Below, in pieces: positions 1 through 7,109 of a stretch of DNA of 9,984 nucleotides. Positions within the stretch are counted from its first letter, which is position 1; every line of letters starts with the position of its first letter. The notes beneath the pieces are model-generated. The model did not search any database and was not told the origin of the DNA. It was given only the letters and a program-made list of their open reading frames with translations. The stretch covers positions 1-9,984 of the forward strand of contig URZN01000019.1 of assembly GCA_900552345.1 (NCBI GenBank). The letters are read 5' to 3'. Source of the DNA: an uncultured Collinsella sp. Lineage in GTDB: Bacteria; Actinomycetota; Coriobacteriia; Coriobacteriales; Coriobacteriaceae. The position numbers were made by a program, and so were the translations under genes.

Positions 1-1240
1 TCCAGCCGGCGAAGGTGTAGCCCTCGCGGGTCGGGGCCAGGGGCTGGCGGGCGACACCGTCGCCGTCGGTCACGCCCTGGAGAGCGTCGTTGCCATCAGC
101 GAAAACGCCACCGTTGGCAACATAGAGAACGTCCTTCTCATTGTTGGCAAGCTCTACCCACTGAGCGTAGAACGTAACGTGCTGACCGCCACCCGGGATG
201 GGCTTGGTGAAGTCGACAGGCTCGGTGCCAGCAGCATCGTAAGTCCAACCAGTAAAGGTATAGCCCTCGCGGGTCGGGGCCAGGGGCTGGCGGGCGACGC
301 CGTTGCTGTCAGTGACACCCTCCATAGCCACATTGCCATCGGCGAAGGCGCCACCATTGGCAACATAGAGAACCGTCTTCTCGTTGTTCTGCTTCCACTG
401 AGCATAAATAGTCGCGTGACCGCTGCCCGCAACGATGGCCTTCGTGAAGTCTACGGGGTCATTTCCGTCGCGATCGTACGACCAACCAAGGAAGTCATAG
501 CCCTCGCGGGTCGGCTGAAGCGGCAGGCGTGCGTAACCGTCGGTATCGGTTACGCCCTGCATGGTATCGTTGCCGTCGAAGAACGTACCGCCGTTGGCGA
601 CGTAAAGGATTTCGACAGTCTTGTCCTGCTTCGCAGGCGTCCAAGCGGCGAAAAGGGTCACATGCTTGCCGCCACCGACGATCGGCTGGTTGAAGTCAAC
701 CTGGTCGGTACCGTCACTGTGATAATACCAACCGGCAAACACATAGCCGTCGCGCGTAGGAGCAAGCGGCTGACGAGCAATGCCATTGCTGTCAGTCTGG
801 CCCAGCATGACGTTGTTGCCGTCGGCGAACTGACCGCCATTGGCGGAGTAGGTCACATCGAGCGCCTTCGAGGGAGCCTCAGTCCACTTGGCGAACAGCA
901 TGAAGTGATCCGAGCCGCCCTGAAGAGGCTGAGAGAAATCGACTACCTGATCGGTTCCGGCATCAACCCAGCCAGCAAACACATAGCCGTCACGCACTGG
1001 TGCAGCCGCAGGAGTGACCTCGCCGTTCTCGTTCGTTTCGGCTTTTTGCCAATCGCTTCCGTCCGTAAAAGTACCGCCGTTGGCATAGTAGTCGACTCGC
1101 TTGCCAGTAGCGGCAGCAACGGTCGCCTCCCCGTTTGTACCCTGGGCAGTCTCCGCCGCGATAGCAGCAACCGGCGTGGAGCTGAGCACCATACTCAAGC
1201 TCAGACCGGCTGTGATAGCAGCGTTAAGCTTCCTATTCAT
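1..1240 (-). CDS. Secreted InlB B-repeat (Flg_new-type) surface protein, 5' part only
   Basis: Starts at ATG 1238-1240 and stays open through the left edge, giving 413 complete codons with no stop, so the C-terminus lies outside the window. The start follows AAAGGA (1248-1253) at 7-nt spacing. Residues 1-29 form a Sec signal peptide: basic NRKLN, a hydrophobic stretch, and likely cleavage after AIA or AIAA near residues 28-29. From residue 51 there are at least five units of about 80 residues, beginning at 51, 131, 213, 292 and 373. Each has an ANGG-x-F-x-DG motif, a P-x-R-(D/E)-GY-x-F-x-GW motif, and a VDF...YAQW-like strand. This matches the Listeria/Bacteroides repeat (InlB B-repeat) family, common in cell-surface adhesins of gut bacteria. 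The role as an adhesin or wall protein is inferred; any anchor (LPXTG or other) would be beyond the window. It lies after nth across an AT-rich spacer and probably has its own promoter. Confidence 0.9.
   Translation of the reverse strand, partial: MNRKLNAAITAGLSLSMVLSSTPVAAIAAETAQGTNGEATVAAATGKRVDYYANGGTFTDGSDWQKAETNENGEVTPAAAPVRDGYVFAGWVDAGTDQVVDFSQPLQGGSDHFMLFAKWTEAPSKALDVTYSANGGQFADGNNVMLGQTDSNGIARQPLAPTRDGYVFAGWYYHSDGTDQVDFNQPIVGGGKHVTLFAAWTPAKQDKTVEILYVANGGTFFDGNDTMQGVTDTDGYARLPLQPTREGYDFLGWSYDRDGNDPVDFTKAIVAGSGHATIYAQWKQNNEKTVLYVANGGAFADGNVAMEGVTDSNGVARQPLAPTREGYTFTGWTYDAAGTEPVDFTKPIPGGGQHVTFYAQWVELANNEKDVLYVANGGVFADGNDALQGVTDGDGVARQPLAPTREGYTFAGW
2..1090 (-). repeat. Tandem ~240-bp coding repeats in the InlB-repeat protein
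   Basis: Repeat units start at 1090, 850, 604, 367 and 124 (minus strand), a period of 79-82 codons. Units 4 and 5 are the most alike at DNA level: a 38-bp stretch is identical at 261-298 and 18-55, exactly 243 bp (81 codons) apart. The older units (1-3) have diverged more. The graded similarity suggests recent duplication or gene conversion toward the C-terminal end. The last unit is cut by the window edge. Confidence 0.88.
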
Positions 1241-1397
1241 GTGGTCGTCCTTTCCCGACTTGCTTCTTCGCGACCACTTCGCAGAAGAAGACCTTTGAAT
1301 TGCATCATCTATTTAAGCCGAAAAAAAACTCAAAAGGTTGCGCAACCAAGCTATATCTAAGGTTTGGGACTTTTTTTCAAAAAAGTTTGCAAAAAAG
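1241..1397 (-). promoter_or_regulatory. AT-rich leader/promoter region of the InlB-repeat gene, with a 12-bp palindrome
   Basis: This spacer between nth and the surface-protein gene is much more AT-rich than its surroundings. It holds A/T tracts (1321-1328, 1371-1377, 1379-1384, 1391-1396), an A/T inverted repeat at 1369-1386 (ACTTTTTT and AAAAAAGT arms), and the perfect palindrome GGTTGCGCAACC at 1336-1347. Reading the minus strand, TTGCGC in the palindrome is followed 23 nt later by TTAAAT; a TTGAGT then TAGATG pair with 16-nt spacing is another candidate. I cannot fix the promoter hexamers, so only the region is called. The T-runs just after the nth stop might also help end nth transcription, but no GC-rich terminator stem is visible. 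Confidence 0.5.
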
Positions 1398-2063
1398 CTA
1401 TTGCACCACCCGTACGCTGGGGCAAAGGTCTGCCAGTGGGCACTCATCGCACTTGGGTTTGCGGGCATCGCAAATCTCGCGGCCAAAGGTGATCCACTGG
1501 TGATTGACCGACTCCCAATACTCGTGCGGCAAGATCTTGAGTAGATCCTGCTCGGTCTTGAGCGGCTCTTTGGCGTGCGTCTTGGGACTCAGCATCAGGC
1601 GGTGCGCGATGCGGTTGACGTGTGTATCGACCGCGATGCCTTCCACGATGCCGTACCCCACGTTGAGCACGATGTTCGCCGTCTTGCGCCCCACGCCCGG
1701 CAGCTTTACAAGCTCCTTCATGTCTGCCGGTACCTCGCCGCCGTAGTCGGCAACGATCATCTGCGCGGCCCCCACGGCATGCTTGGCCTTACTCTTATAA
1801 AAGCCGAGCGGCTTAATGGTGTCCGCTACGTCGGCCACACTTGCCCCGGCCATGGCCTCGGGCGTGGGCCACTGGGCAAACAGCTTCGGCGTCACCTTGT
1901 TGACCTGCGCATCGGTCGTCTGAGCCGAGAGCAGTACCGCGATGAGCAGCCTAAAGGGATTCTCGTGGTCCAAGAAGCACTCGACCGGGCCATAGCGACG
2001 GTTAAGGCGCTCGCACACCTCGATGGCGCGTTCGCGTTTGGCGGCATTGGTCTCGCGTGGCAT
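1398..2063 (-). CDS. nth: Endonuclease III, bifunctional DNA glycosylase/AP lyase
   Basis: This 221-residue protein removes oxidised pyrimidines from DNA and cleaves the resulting abasic site in base excision repair. The sequence shows LLSAQTTD at 45-51, the helix-hairpin-helix LPGVGRKTAN at 121-130 with catalytic Lys127, and VDTHV at 145-149 with catalytic Asp146. A full [4Fe-4S] motif C-x6-C-x2-C-x5-C is present (Cys198, 205, 208, 214). Length is close to the 211 of E. coli Nth. I chose ATG 2061-2063 because GAGGAG lies 6 nt upstream; an in-frame ATG eight codons earlier has no ribosome binding site. It begins 63 bp after the ABC transporter stop with no visible terminator between, so it may be co-transcribed with that gene. 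Confidence 0.96.
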   Translation of the reverse strand: MPRETNAAKRERAIEVCERLNRRYGPVECFLDHENPFRLLIAVLLSAQTTDAQVNKVTPKLFAQWPTPEAMAGASVADVADTIKPLGFYKSKAKHAVGAAQMIVADYGGEVPADMKELVKLPGVGRKTANIVLNVGYGIVEGIAVDTHVNRIAHRLMLSPKTHAKEPLKTEQDLLKILPHEYWESVNHQWITFGREICDARKPKCDECPLADLCPSVRVVQ

Positions 2064-2126
2064 AACGACTCCTCGGCTCAGCGGCATAACAAACCTATGG
2101 GCACGATTGTCTCACGTATGGGGTCT

Positions 2127-3929
2127 TTACGCCTCCAAAAATGCGCCGGTCTGGCGGCTCCACAGGCTCGCGTATTCGCCGCCTGCCTCGACGAGCTGCG
2201 CATGCGTGCCATCCTCGACAATCTCGCCGTCTGCCAGCACCACGATGCGGTCGAGCGCCGCCACGGTGGACAGGCGATGCGCCACCACAATGGAGGTGCG
2301 CCCGCGCATCAGGTTCTCGAGCGCCTCCTGCACCAGCGCCTCGGACTCGCCGTCCAGGGCAGAGGTCGCCTCATCGAGCACCAGAATCGGCGCGTCGGTG
2401 AGGATGGCACGGGCGATGGCCACGCGCTGGCGTTGGCCGCCCGAAAGCTTAACGCCGCGCTCGCCCACCATGGTGTCAAAGCCATGGGGCAAGCGGTCGA
2501 TAAACTCAGTCGCGTTGGCCAGGCGCGCAGCCTCGCGAATCTGCTCGTCGGTAGCGTCGGGGCGGCCGTAGGCGATATTCTCGCGAATGGAGCGGTGGAA
2601 CAGCAGCGCCTCCTGCGGCACGTAGGCAACCTGGCGGCGCAGACTCTGCTGCGTGCAGCGCGAGACATCCTGACCGTCCACGAGCACGCGGCCGCCCTGA
2701 ACGTCGTCCAGGCGCAGCAACAGCTTGGTGAGTGTCGTCTTGCCCGAGCCCGATTTGCCCACCAGGCCCACGCGCTGGCCCGCCGCCACATGGAGCGTCA
2801 GGTCGTTGAACACGCTCTCCCCCGCCGCGGCGTCACGGTATGCAAAGCTCAAGTGCTCAAAACCAATCGCGCCCTCGGTCACTTTGAGCTCGGGGGCGTT
2901 CTCGTCGTCTGCCACCAGACGCGGCTCGTCCAGCACGCGCGTCATCTCGGCCGCATCGCCGAGCGCGCGGTTGATGCGCTGCATCATGGAGCTTACGTAG
3001 TTCAGGCGCATGGTGAGGTTATAGGTGTAGGTAAAGATCATGACGAGCGAGCCGGCCGAGACGCCAAACCACGCGTTGCCGCCCGCCACGAACACACTCA
3101 CCACGGCCATGGTGATGACGATAAGGCCCGAGGTCGTAAAGTTGCGCTGCATCATGGCGTGCATCGAGACCGTCTCGGCGTCGCGCGCGGCACGATCGGC
3201 GGCGTCGAACAGATCGCGTTCAAAGTCCTCGCGCCCACAGGTCTTGACGGCCAAGATGTTCGTGACCGCGTCGGAGAGCACGCCCGAGAGCTTGTTCTGC
3301 GCAGCGGACGTCGCGGCCGAAAGCGGCATGATGCGCTTGTACATAAGCCAGACAAACGCAATGTAGACGACCATGATGCACACCAGGATCACGGTAAACG
3401 TCGGTACCACCGGGGCGAGTGCGGCCACGGTGCAGACGACCGAGGTGATGGTGGGGATGAGCGAATACACCGTCACGTCCACCAGCCCCGTATAGCCGCT
3501 CATAAAACGGCTCGTCTGGCTCACGAGCGATCCGCCAAAGCGGCTGGTGTGAAATGTCATGGATTGATTGGAGAGCGTGTCGAAGCACAGGCGCGCCAGG
3601 TGATAGTTGCCCGCAATCTCGAGCTTGTAGACGGTGTAGTCCTGCAGCTTGGAGAGGATTTGGCCCACTAGGTTAACGAGCACGAGCGCCAGAATGTAAG
3701 GACCAAAGACCTCAAACACCTGGTCGCCTGCCACGGGACCGGCCTGGACGCGGTCGACGATGAGGGCCATCACATAGGTGTTGGCAAACGTGAGCAAAAA
3801 GATGTAGCCCGCCGACGAGAACACCGAGAGAAAGACGATCAGCGGCTGCGTGCGCGTGACGTCCCAAAAACGCTGCAGCGTGCGACGCACGGTGGAGCGT
3901 TTGAGCGGACTGGTGTTTCTCTGAGACAT
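2127..3929 (-). CDS. ABC exporter half-transporter (permease fused to ATPase)
   Basis: This 600-residue protein carries a type IV exporter membrane domain (about 25-325) followed by a nucleotide-binding domain (about 350-600). Hydrophobic segments lie near 28-58, 73-95, 155-198 and 265-305. The ATPase has Walker A GKSGSGKT at 391-398, the Q-loop Gln439 in YVPQE, the signature LSGGQ at 495-499, Walker B ILVLDE at 515-520, D-loop SALD at 523-526, and the H-loop His551. All catalytic residues look intact. Such half-transporters act as dimers; with no partner half-transporter beside it, a homodimer is likely. The substrate cannot be told from sequence; the MsbA/LmrA/MdlB-type family exports lipids, drugs or peptides. 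ATG 3927-3929 is preferred because AAAGGAAG precedes it closely; an upstream in-frame ATG at 3963-3965 has no ribosome binding site. Confidence 0.93.
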   Translation of the reverse strand: MSQRNTSPLKRSTVRRTLQRFWDVTRTQPLIVFLSVFSSAGYIFLLTFANTYVMALIVDRVQAGPVAGDQVFEVFGPYILALVLVNLVGQILSKLQDYTVYKLEIAGNYHLARLCFDTLSNQSMTFHTSRFGGSLVSQTSRFMSGYTGLVDVTVYSLIPTITSVVCTVAALAPVVPTFTVILVCIMVVYIAFVWLMYKRIMPLSAATSAAQNKLSGVLSDAVTNILAVKTCGREDFERDLFDAADRAARDAETVSMHAMMQRNFTTSGLIVITMAVVSVFVAGGNAWFGVSAGSLVMIFTYTYNLTMRLNYVSSMMQRINRALGDAAEMTRVLDEPRLVADDENAPELKVTEGAIGFEHLSFAYRDAAAGESVFNDLTLHVAAGQRVGLVGKSGSGKTTLTKLLLRLDDVQGGRVLVDGQDVSRCTQQSLRRQVAYVPQEALLFHRSIRENIAYGRPDATDEQIREAARLANATEFIDRLPHGFDTMVGERGVKLSGGQRQRVAIARAILTDAPILVLDEATSALDGESEALVQEALENLMRGRTSIVVAHRLSTVAALDRIVVLADGEIVEDGTHAQLVEAGGEYASLWSRQTGAFLEA

Positions 3930-3980
3930 GGGCTTCCTTTCGCGTCTGATAGGGCGAAACGCCATTGTTGCACACTAAAG

Positions 3981-3999
3981 CGCACTTCAGGCAAGTGCG
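3981..3999. promoter_or_regulatory. Perfect 7-bp inverted repeat upstream of the ABC exporter (possible operator)
   Basis: Arms CGCACTT (3981-3987) and AAGTGCG (3993-3999) flank a 5-bp centre, about 50 bp before the exporter start codon in the 125-bp gap after rmuC. On the minus strand the second arm is not followed by a T-run, so it does not look like a terminator. A regulator-binding site is one reading, an mRNA leader hairpin another. Neither is proven. Confidence 0.3.
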
Positions 4000-4054
4000 A
4001 CGCGAAAAGCGCCCGCGCCCCGCGCTTGCGCAGGCGCCCCGCCGTCAGATGAAG

Positions 4055-5410
4055 CTAGTCCTCGTCTTTTTGGTCTGCGAGCAGGCTCGCAGACGTAAGC
4101 CCCAAGATCTCGTCGGCCTCCTCGGCATCTTCCAGGGCGTCGATGTCCTTGAGCTTGCGCTCCATGACGTTGGTGCGCGTGGTGATGATGCCCTCGACCG
4201 TTTTGCCCGCGGTCTCGATCTGCTGCTGGGCGCGGCGCAGCGCCTTTTGATAGCGCGGCAGCTCGGCCTTGACAGCGGAGAGCACGCGCAGTACATCGTC
4301 GGTGCGTTTTTGCAGCTTAAACGTTTGGTAACTCATCTGCAGGCTGTTGAGAATGGCCGCCATGGTGCTGGGGCCGGCAACGTTGACGTGATAGTCGCGG
4401 CCCAGGGTCTCGATAAGCCCGGGGCGGCTGACGACCTCGGCGTACAGTCCTTCAAACGGCACGAACATGATGCCAAAGTTGGTCGTTGCCGGCACACTCA
4501 GGTACTTTTCGCAGATATCCTTGGCCTCGCGCTTGACCATGGTGTCGAGCGTCTTGCGCGCAGCCGCCACGGTCTCCGCATCGCCCGACTCCTGCGCGTC
4601 GAGCAAATGCTCGTACGCGTCGCCCGGAAACTTGGAGTCAATCGGCAGCAGCACGGGGTCGCCCTCGTCCACCGGCAGCTTGACGGCAAACTCAACACGC
4701 TCCGAGGCTCCGGGCCTGGTGGCAACGTTTTCCAGATACTGGTCGGGTGTGAGGATGTCCGTCAGGATCGCACCCAGCTGCACCTCGCCCAAAATACCGC
4801 GCGCCTTCACATTGCCCAGCACGCGCTTAAGATCGCCCACGCCGGTGGCGATGGATTGCATGTCGCCCAGGCCCTTGTACACGGCCTCGAGCTGGTCGCT
4901 CACCTGCTTAAACGATGCCGACAGGCGATCGTTGAGCGTGCGGGAGAGCTTCTCGTCCACCGTTGCGCGCATCTGATCGAGTTGCACGTTGTTGTCTTTG
5001 CGGATAGCACCCAGCTGGGCATCGACCGTCTCGCGCACCTTGTCCAGGCGGTGCTCGATGCCCTCGCGGTTGGCACCGAGCTGTTGGGCCGTCTCGCGGC
5101 GCAGGTCATCCATCCGGTCACCAGCTTGCGAAAACTCACGTGCGATGGTCAGGTAACGTTGCTGCTCCACGGCCGCATCTGTCGTCTGCTGCTGCGCGAT
5201 GGCATTGGCCGTGCGGCGAGTTTCGGCCAGCGCGACGTTCAGGGCATCGAGCGCGTTGTTAGCCTGCTCGAGTGCTGCCAGCGTTTCCGCGCTACTGTCG
5301 CCACGCTCCCGCAACTCGGCACGCAGGCTCTTGAGTTGGAGGGCGCAAGCCACAGCAACCCCCACCGCCACCAAGGCGATCACAACAAGCACGATATCAA
5401 TAGCAGACAT
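4055..5410 (-). CDS. rmuC: RmuC family DNA recombination protein
   Basis: A 451-residue protein with an N-terminal membrane helix (about 5-24), a long charged helical/coiled-coil stretch (about 28-190) rich in Glu, Gln, Arg and Ala, then the conserved RmuC domain (about 190-400). Diagnostic motifs are ARGILGEVQLGAIL at 203-216, LLPIDSKFPGDAY at 254-266, FGIMFVPFEGLYAEV at 312-326 and the GPST-x-MAAILNSLQM stretch from 346. The domain has a PD-(D/E)XK-like nuclease core; Glu209, Asp258 and Lys260 are the likely active-site residues. In E. coli, RmuC limits recombination at inverted repeats, but its biochemical role is poorly defined. The start at ATG 5408-5410 is preceded by GGGCGGAG at short spacing. 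It has a 124-bp upstream gap and may have its own promoter; no clear terminator separates it from the ABC gene. Confidence 0.93.
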   Translation of the reverse strand: MSAIDIVLVVIALVAVGVAVACALQLKSLRAELRERGDSSAETLAALEQANNALDALNVALAETRRTANAIAQQQTTDAAVEQQRYLTIAREFSQAGDRMDDLRRETAQQLGANREGIEHRLDKVRETVDAQLGAIRKDNNVQLDQMRATVDEKLSRTLNDRLSASFKQVSDQLEAVYKGLGDMQSIATGVGDLKRVLGNVKARGILGEVQLGAILTDILTPDQYLENVATRPGASERVEFAVKLPVDEGDPVLLPIDSKFPGDAYEHLLDAQESGDAETVAAARKTLDTMVKREAKDICEKYLSVPATTNFGIMFVPFEGLYAEVVSRPGLIETLGRDYHVNVAGPSTMAAILNSLQMSYQTFKLQKRTDDVLRVLSAVKAELPRYQKALRRAQQQIETAGKTVEGIITTRTNVMERKLKDIDALEDAEEADEILGLTSASLLADQKDED

Positions 5411-5534
5411 AGACTCCGCCCAACAGACTCAATCGGTCATCAATCAAAACCGCGATCAATCTTACCCCGCCACACGCACGGATCACCCACTGCCTTGCAG
5501 ACAAATTTCTCTTAGAGCCGCGGACGCTAAAACG

Positions 5535-5957
5535 CTAGCTCTCCCAGCCGGTGCGAATGGTTGTCATGACGTCGCCTAGGCGCTGGCCCAGGGCTGACAG
5601 ATGTTGGAGCACTTCGCCGGGCGAAGCACCGTTGAGGATGCAGGTGAGCGCATACGAGACCAAGAAAATCGCCGCAAGTCCTAGCGGAATGAGCACGATC
5701 ATCGCCAATGTGCGCAGGCGCTGGCCCACGCGGCGACGACGCGTGCGGCGTTTGTCGAACGCAAGCTCCTGCGCATATGAATCTTGTTGTACGGAATAGT
5801 TCTCTGGCGCCGATCCGCCCGCAGGCGAAACCGCAGGCGTGGCATTTTGCGCAAAGGGCTGGGCTGCCGCCCCTTGCATTTGCATCTCCATGAGTCGTTG
5901 CTGCTGACGCAGCATGCGCTTAGCTTGTTGCTGTGGAGTCTCAAGAAACAGGTCCAT
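5535..5957 (-). CDS. Hypothetical small single-pass membrane protein
   Basis: I do not recognise this 140-residue protein. It begins MDLFLETPQQQAKRMLRQQQ, then has a Gln/Met-rich helical stretch (to about 32), a low-complexity Ala/Pro/Ser/Gln linker, a basic patch KRRTRRRR near 69-76, and one hydrophobic helix of about 25 residues (LAMIVLIPLGLAAIFLVSY, starting near 84). A short amphipathic tail follows. The basic patch before the helix suggests the N-terminal part stays in the cytoplasm. ATG 5955-5957 is chosen because GGAGG sits 5-6 nt upstream; the reading frame can be extended only to a TTG four codons earlier. It is followed by rmuC 124 bp downstream on the same strand. Codon structure and a good ribosome binding site support a real gene; function is unknown. 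Confidence 0.72.
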   Translation of the reverse strand: MDLFLETPQQQAKRMLRQQQRLMEMQMQGAAAQPFAQNATPAVSPAGGSAPENYSVQQDSYAQELAFDKRRTRRRRVGQRLRTLAMIVLIPLGLAAIFLVSYALTCILNGASPGEVLQHLSALGQRLGDVMTTIRTGWES

Positions 5958-6202
5958 GTTGGCCTCCAAAGTCGGAGAATTCGACGCTTACGACCAGCAT
6001 CCCGCACCGCCATGACCGCGACAACGCAATCGCCGGCAATAGCCACAAAGTTTCTTTTGCTCAAAAGCTGTCGAAAAGCTCAACAACTCCCCTACCAGCA
6101 CTTTCTCTGAGCTTTTTTCGCCAGCAATCTTTTGGCCTTCCACCCTTACGCCAACTGACCAAAATCTAACCAAAAGCTTGACGGAAATTGTGGAGACCGG
6201 GA
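5958..6202. other. Intergenic region without a supported gene
   Basis: About 245 bp between the structured repeat and the small membrane-protein gene. Short frames on the minus strand here start at TTG or lack ribosome binding sites and look spurious. It contains CTTTTG/CAAAAG arms at 6054-6067 and repeated AAGCT(C) blocks near 6064-6081. It should hold the promoter of the downstream gene, but I cannot pick out convincing -35 and -10 boxes. Confidence 0.5.
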
Positions 6203-6375
6203 CCCCATACAAAAACGTGCCGCCCCAAAAGGGGCGGCACGCAAACTTCTTATCTGCTTTTCTGTAACGAGCATGCGACGACCCAACGCCGGGGCGCAGG
6301 GCGGGGAAACCTTTGCCTCGCGCGACCCTGCGAAGCCGTGAGCGAGAGGGAAAGGTTTCCCCGCCCTGCGCTCCG
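6203..6375 (-). repeat. Structured 3'-UTR repeat element, copy 1
   Basis: This 173-bp block is repeated at 7110-7296. In minus-strand order it begins 17 bp after the stop of the four-helix membrane protein. It contains a long hairpin (arms 6291-6314 and 6351-6374, 23 of 24 positions paired, the other a wobble on one strand), a spacer of about 50 nt, and a GC-rich terminator. The central loop 6321-6344 differs from copy 2 at one position of 24. The inner stem here uses AAACCTTT and AAAGGTTT, unlike copy 2. It could be a structured transcript end, a REP/MITE-like mobile repeat, or a small RNA; sequence alone cannot decide. Confidence 0.85.
6211..6241 (-). terminator. Rho-independent terminator after the four-helix membrane protein gene
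   Basis: Arms CGTGCCGCCCC and GGGGCGGCACG (6216-6226 and 6231-6241) pair perfectly around a 4-nt loop. On the minus strand the stem runs into TTTTT (6215-6211). It ends the repeat element and lies about 150 bp downstream of the gene's stop codon. Confidence 0.88.
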
Positions 6376-6392
6376 TGGTCGGTGAGGACAGA

Positions 6393-7025
6393 CTACATGC
6401 CCGCGAGACCGCGGGCGGCGGTGGCGCACATAAACGCCAGGGCCAGAATCACGAGCGAGCCGGCAATGTCAGCCAGGGCGCCCGCAAAGCGACGCTCAAA
6501 CAACCAGCTCTCAAAGTGCGGGGCGACGTTGCGCCAAACACGCCACAGCAAGATGCCCATACCGATGACGCCCGGGATATTGAGCAGTAGGATCTCGGAG
6601 CACAAAAGACCGATCAGGTTGCCGGCGGCAAAGCCCGCATCGCCCTCGCAGTATTTGCGATAAATCATGTACAGCATGTACGCCACAAACGGCTGCAGGC
6701 ACGCAGAGATAAACGTAACTACCATCGAGGGATCCTGCGAAAAGACCTCGGTGAGTTTATCGACGCTCGTGGCGTCCTTCGAAGCCAAGAACAAACCGAT
6801 AACCACAAGGGGCACCACGCCCAAAATTACCTCGACCAGAGTAAACAACTTGGCAGTCAAATCCTCACTAGCCGAATTCAAATGAGGCGCCCACTCAGGA
6901 TGAGCATGCGCGCCGACTTTCTTGTCCTTCTCGGCACGATCGGCCTTTTTACCCTCGGCAACCCGACGACCAGGATCCTTGCGAGTTCCCGCCGCAGCAA
7001 CCCGAGCCCGAGACTTCTTACCCAT
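6393..7025 (-). CDS. Hypothetical polytopic membrane protein
   Basis: I do not recognise this 210-residue protein. Residues 1-45 are very rich in Lys, Arg and Ala (GKKSRARVAAAGTRKD...) and should be a cytoplasmic tail. Hydrophobic segments lie near 61-81, 101-122, 131-164 (possibly two helices, with a LLLNIPGVIGMGILL core) and 185-205, so four or five membrane helices. A WRVWRNVAPHFESWLFERRF stretch at 161-180 links the last two. I chose ATG 7023-7025, with GGGGTG about 9 nt before it; an ATG five codons upstream (MGCFC...) lacks any ribosome binding site. The gene stands alone between two copies of the structured repeat and ends in its own terminator. Function unknown. Confidence 0.78.
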   Translation of the reverse strand: MGKKSRARVAAAGTRKDPGRRVAEGKKADRAEKDKKVGAHAHPEWAPHLNSASEDLTAKLFTLVEVILGVVPLVVIGLFLASKDATSVDKLTEVFSQDPSMVVTFISACLQPFVAYMLYMIYRKYCEGDAGFAAGNLIGLLCSEILLLNIPGVIGMGILLWRVWRNVAPHFESWLFERRFAGALADIAGSLVILALAFMCATAARGLAGM

Positions 7026-7109
7026 ACAAAAACACCCCATCAGGTAGTAGATAAACTAAAAGTCGCTACCCAGTGTACCCCACCCATGAACGGCGCCGTC
7101 CCAACCAGT

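Noticed and set aside
179..1360. 393-residue plus-strand ORF
   Set aside because: Antisense to the InlB-repeat protein, whose minus-strand frame has a signal peptide, ribosome binding site and family motifs. The plus-strand frame only mirrors the repeats.
1575..3671. 698-residue plus-strand ORF
   Set aside because: Antisense shadow running across both nth and the ABC exporter; His/Arg/Gly-rich composition without motifs, typical of the complement of GC-rich genes.
4012..4045. Terminator after rmuC
   Set aside because: The GCGC-rich stretch can fold on the minus strand and is followed by TTTT, but the stem has mismatches and several registers; too weak to call.
3965..5515. 516-residue plus-strand ORF
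   Set aside because: Antisense to rmuC, with no recognisable domain; rmuC has clear family motifs.
5988..6212. 74-residue minus-strand ORF
   Set aside because: Starts at TTG beside the terminator, has no ribosome binding site, and resembles no family.
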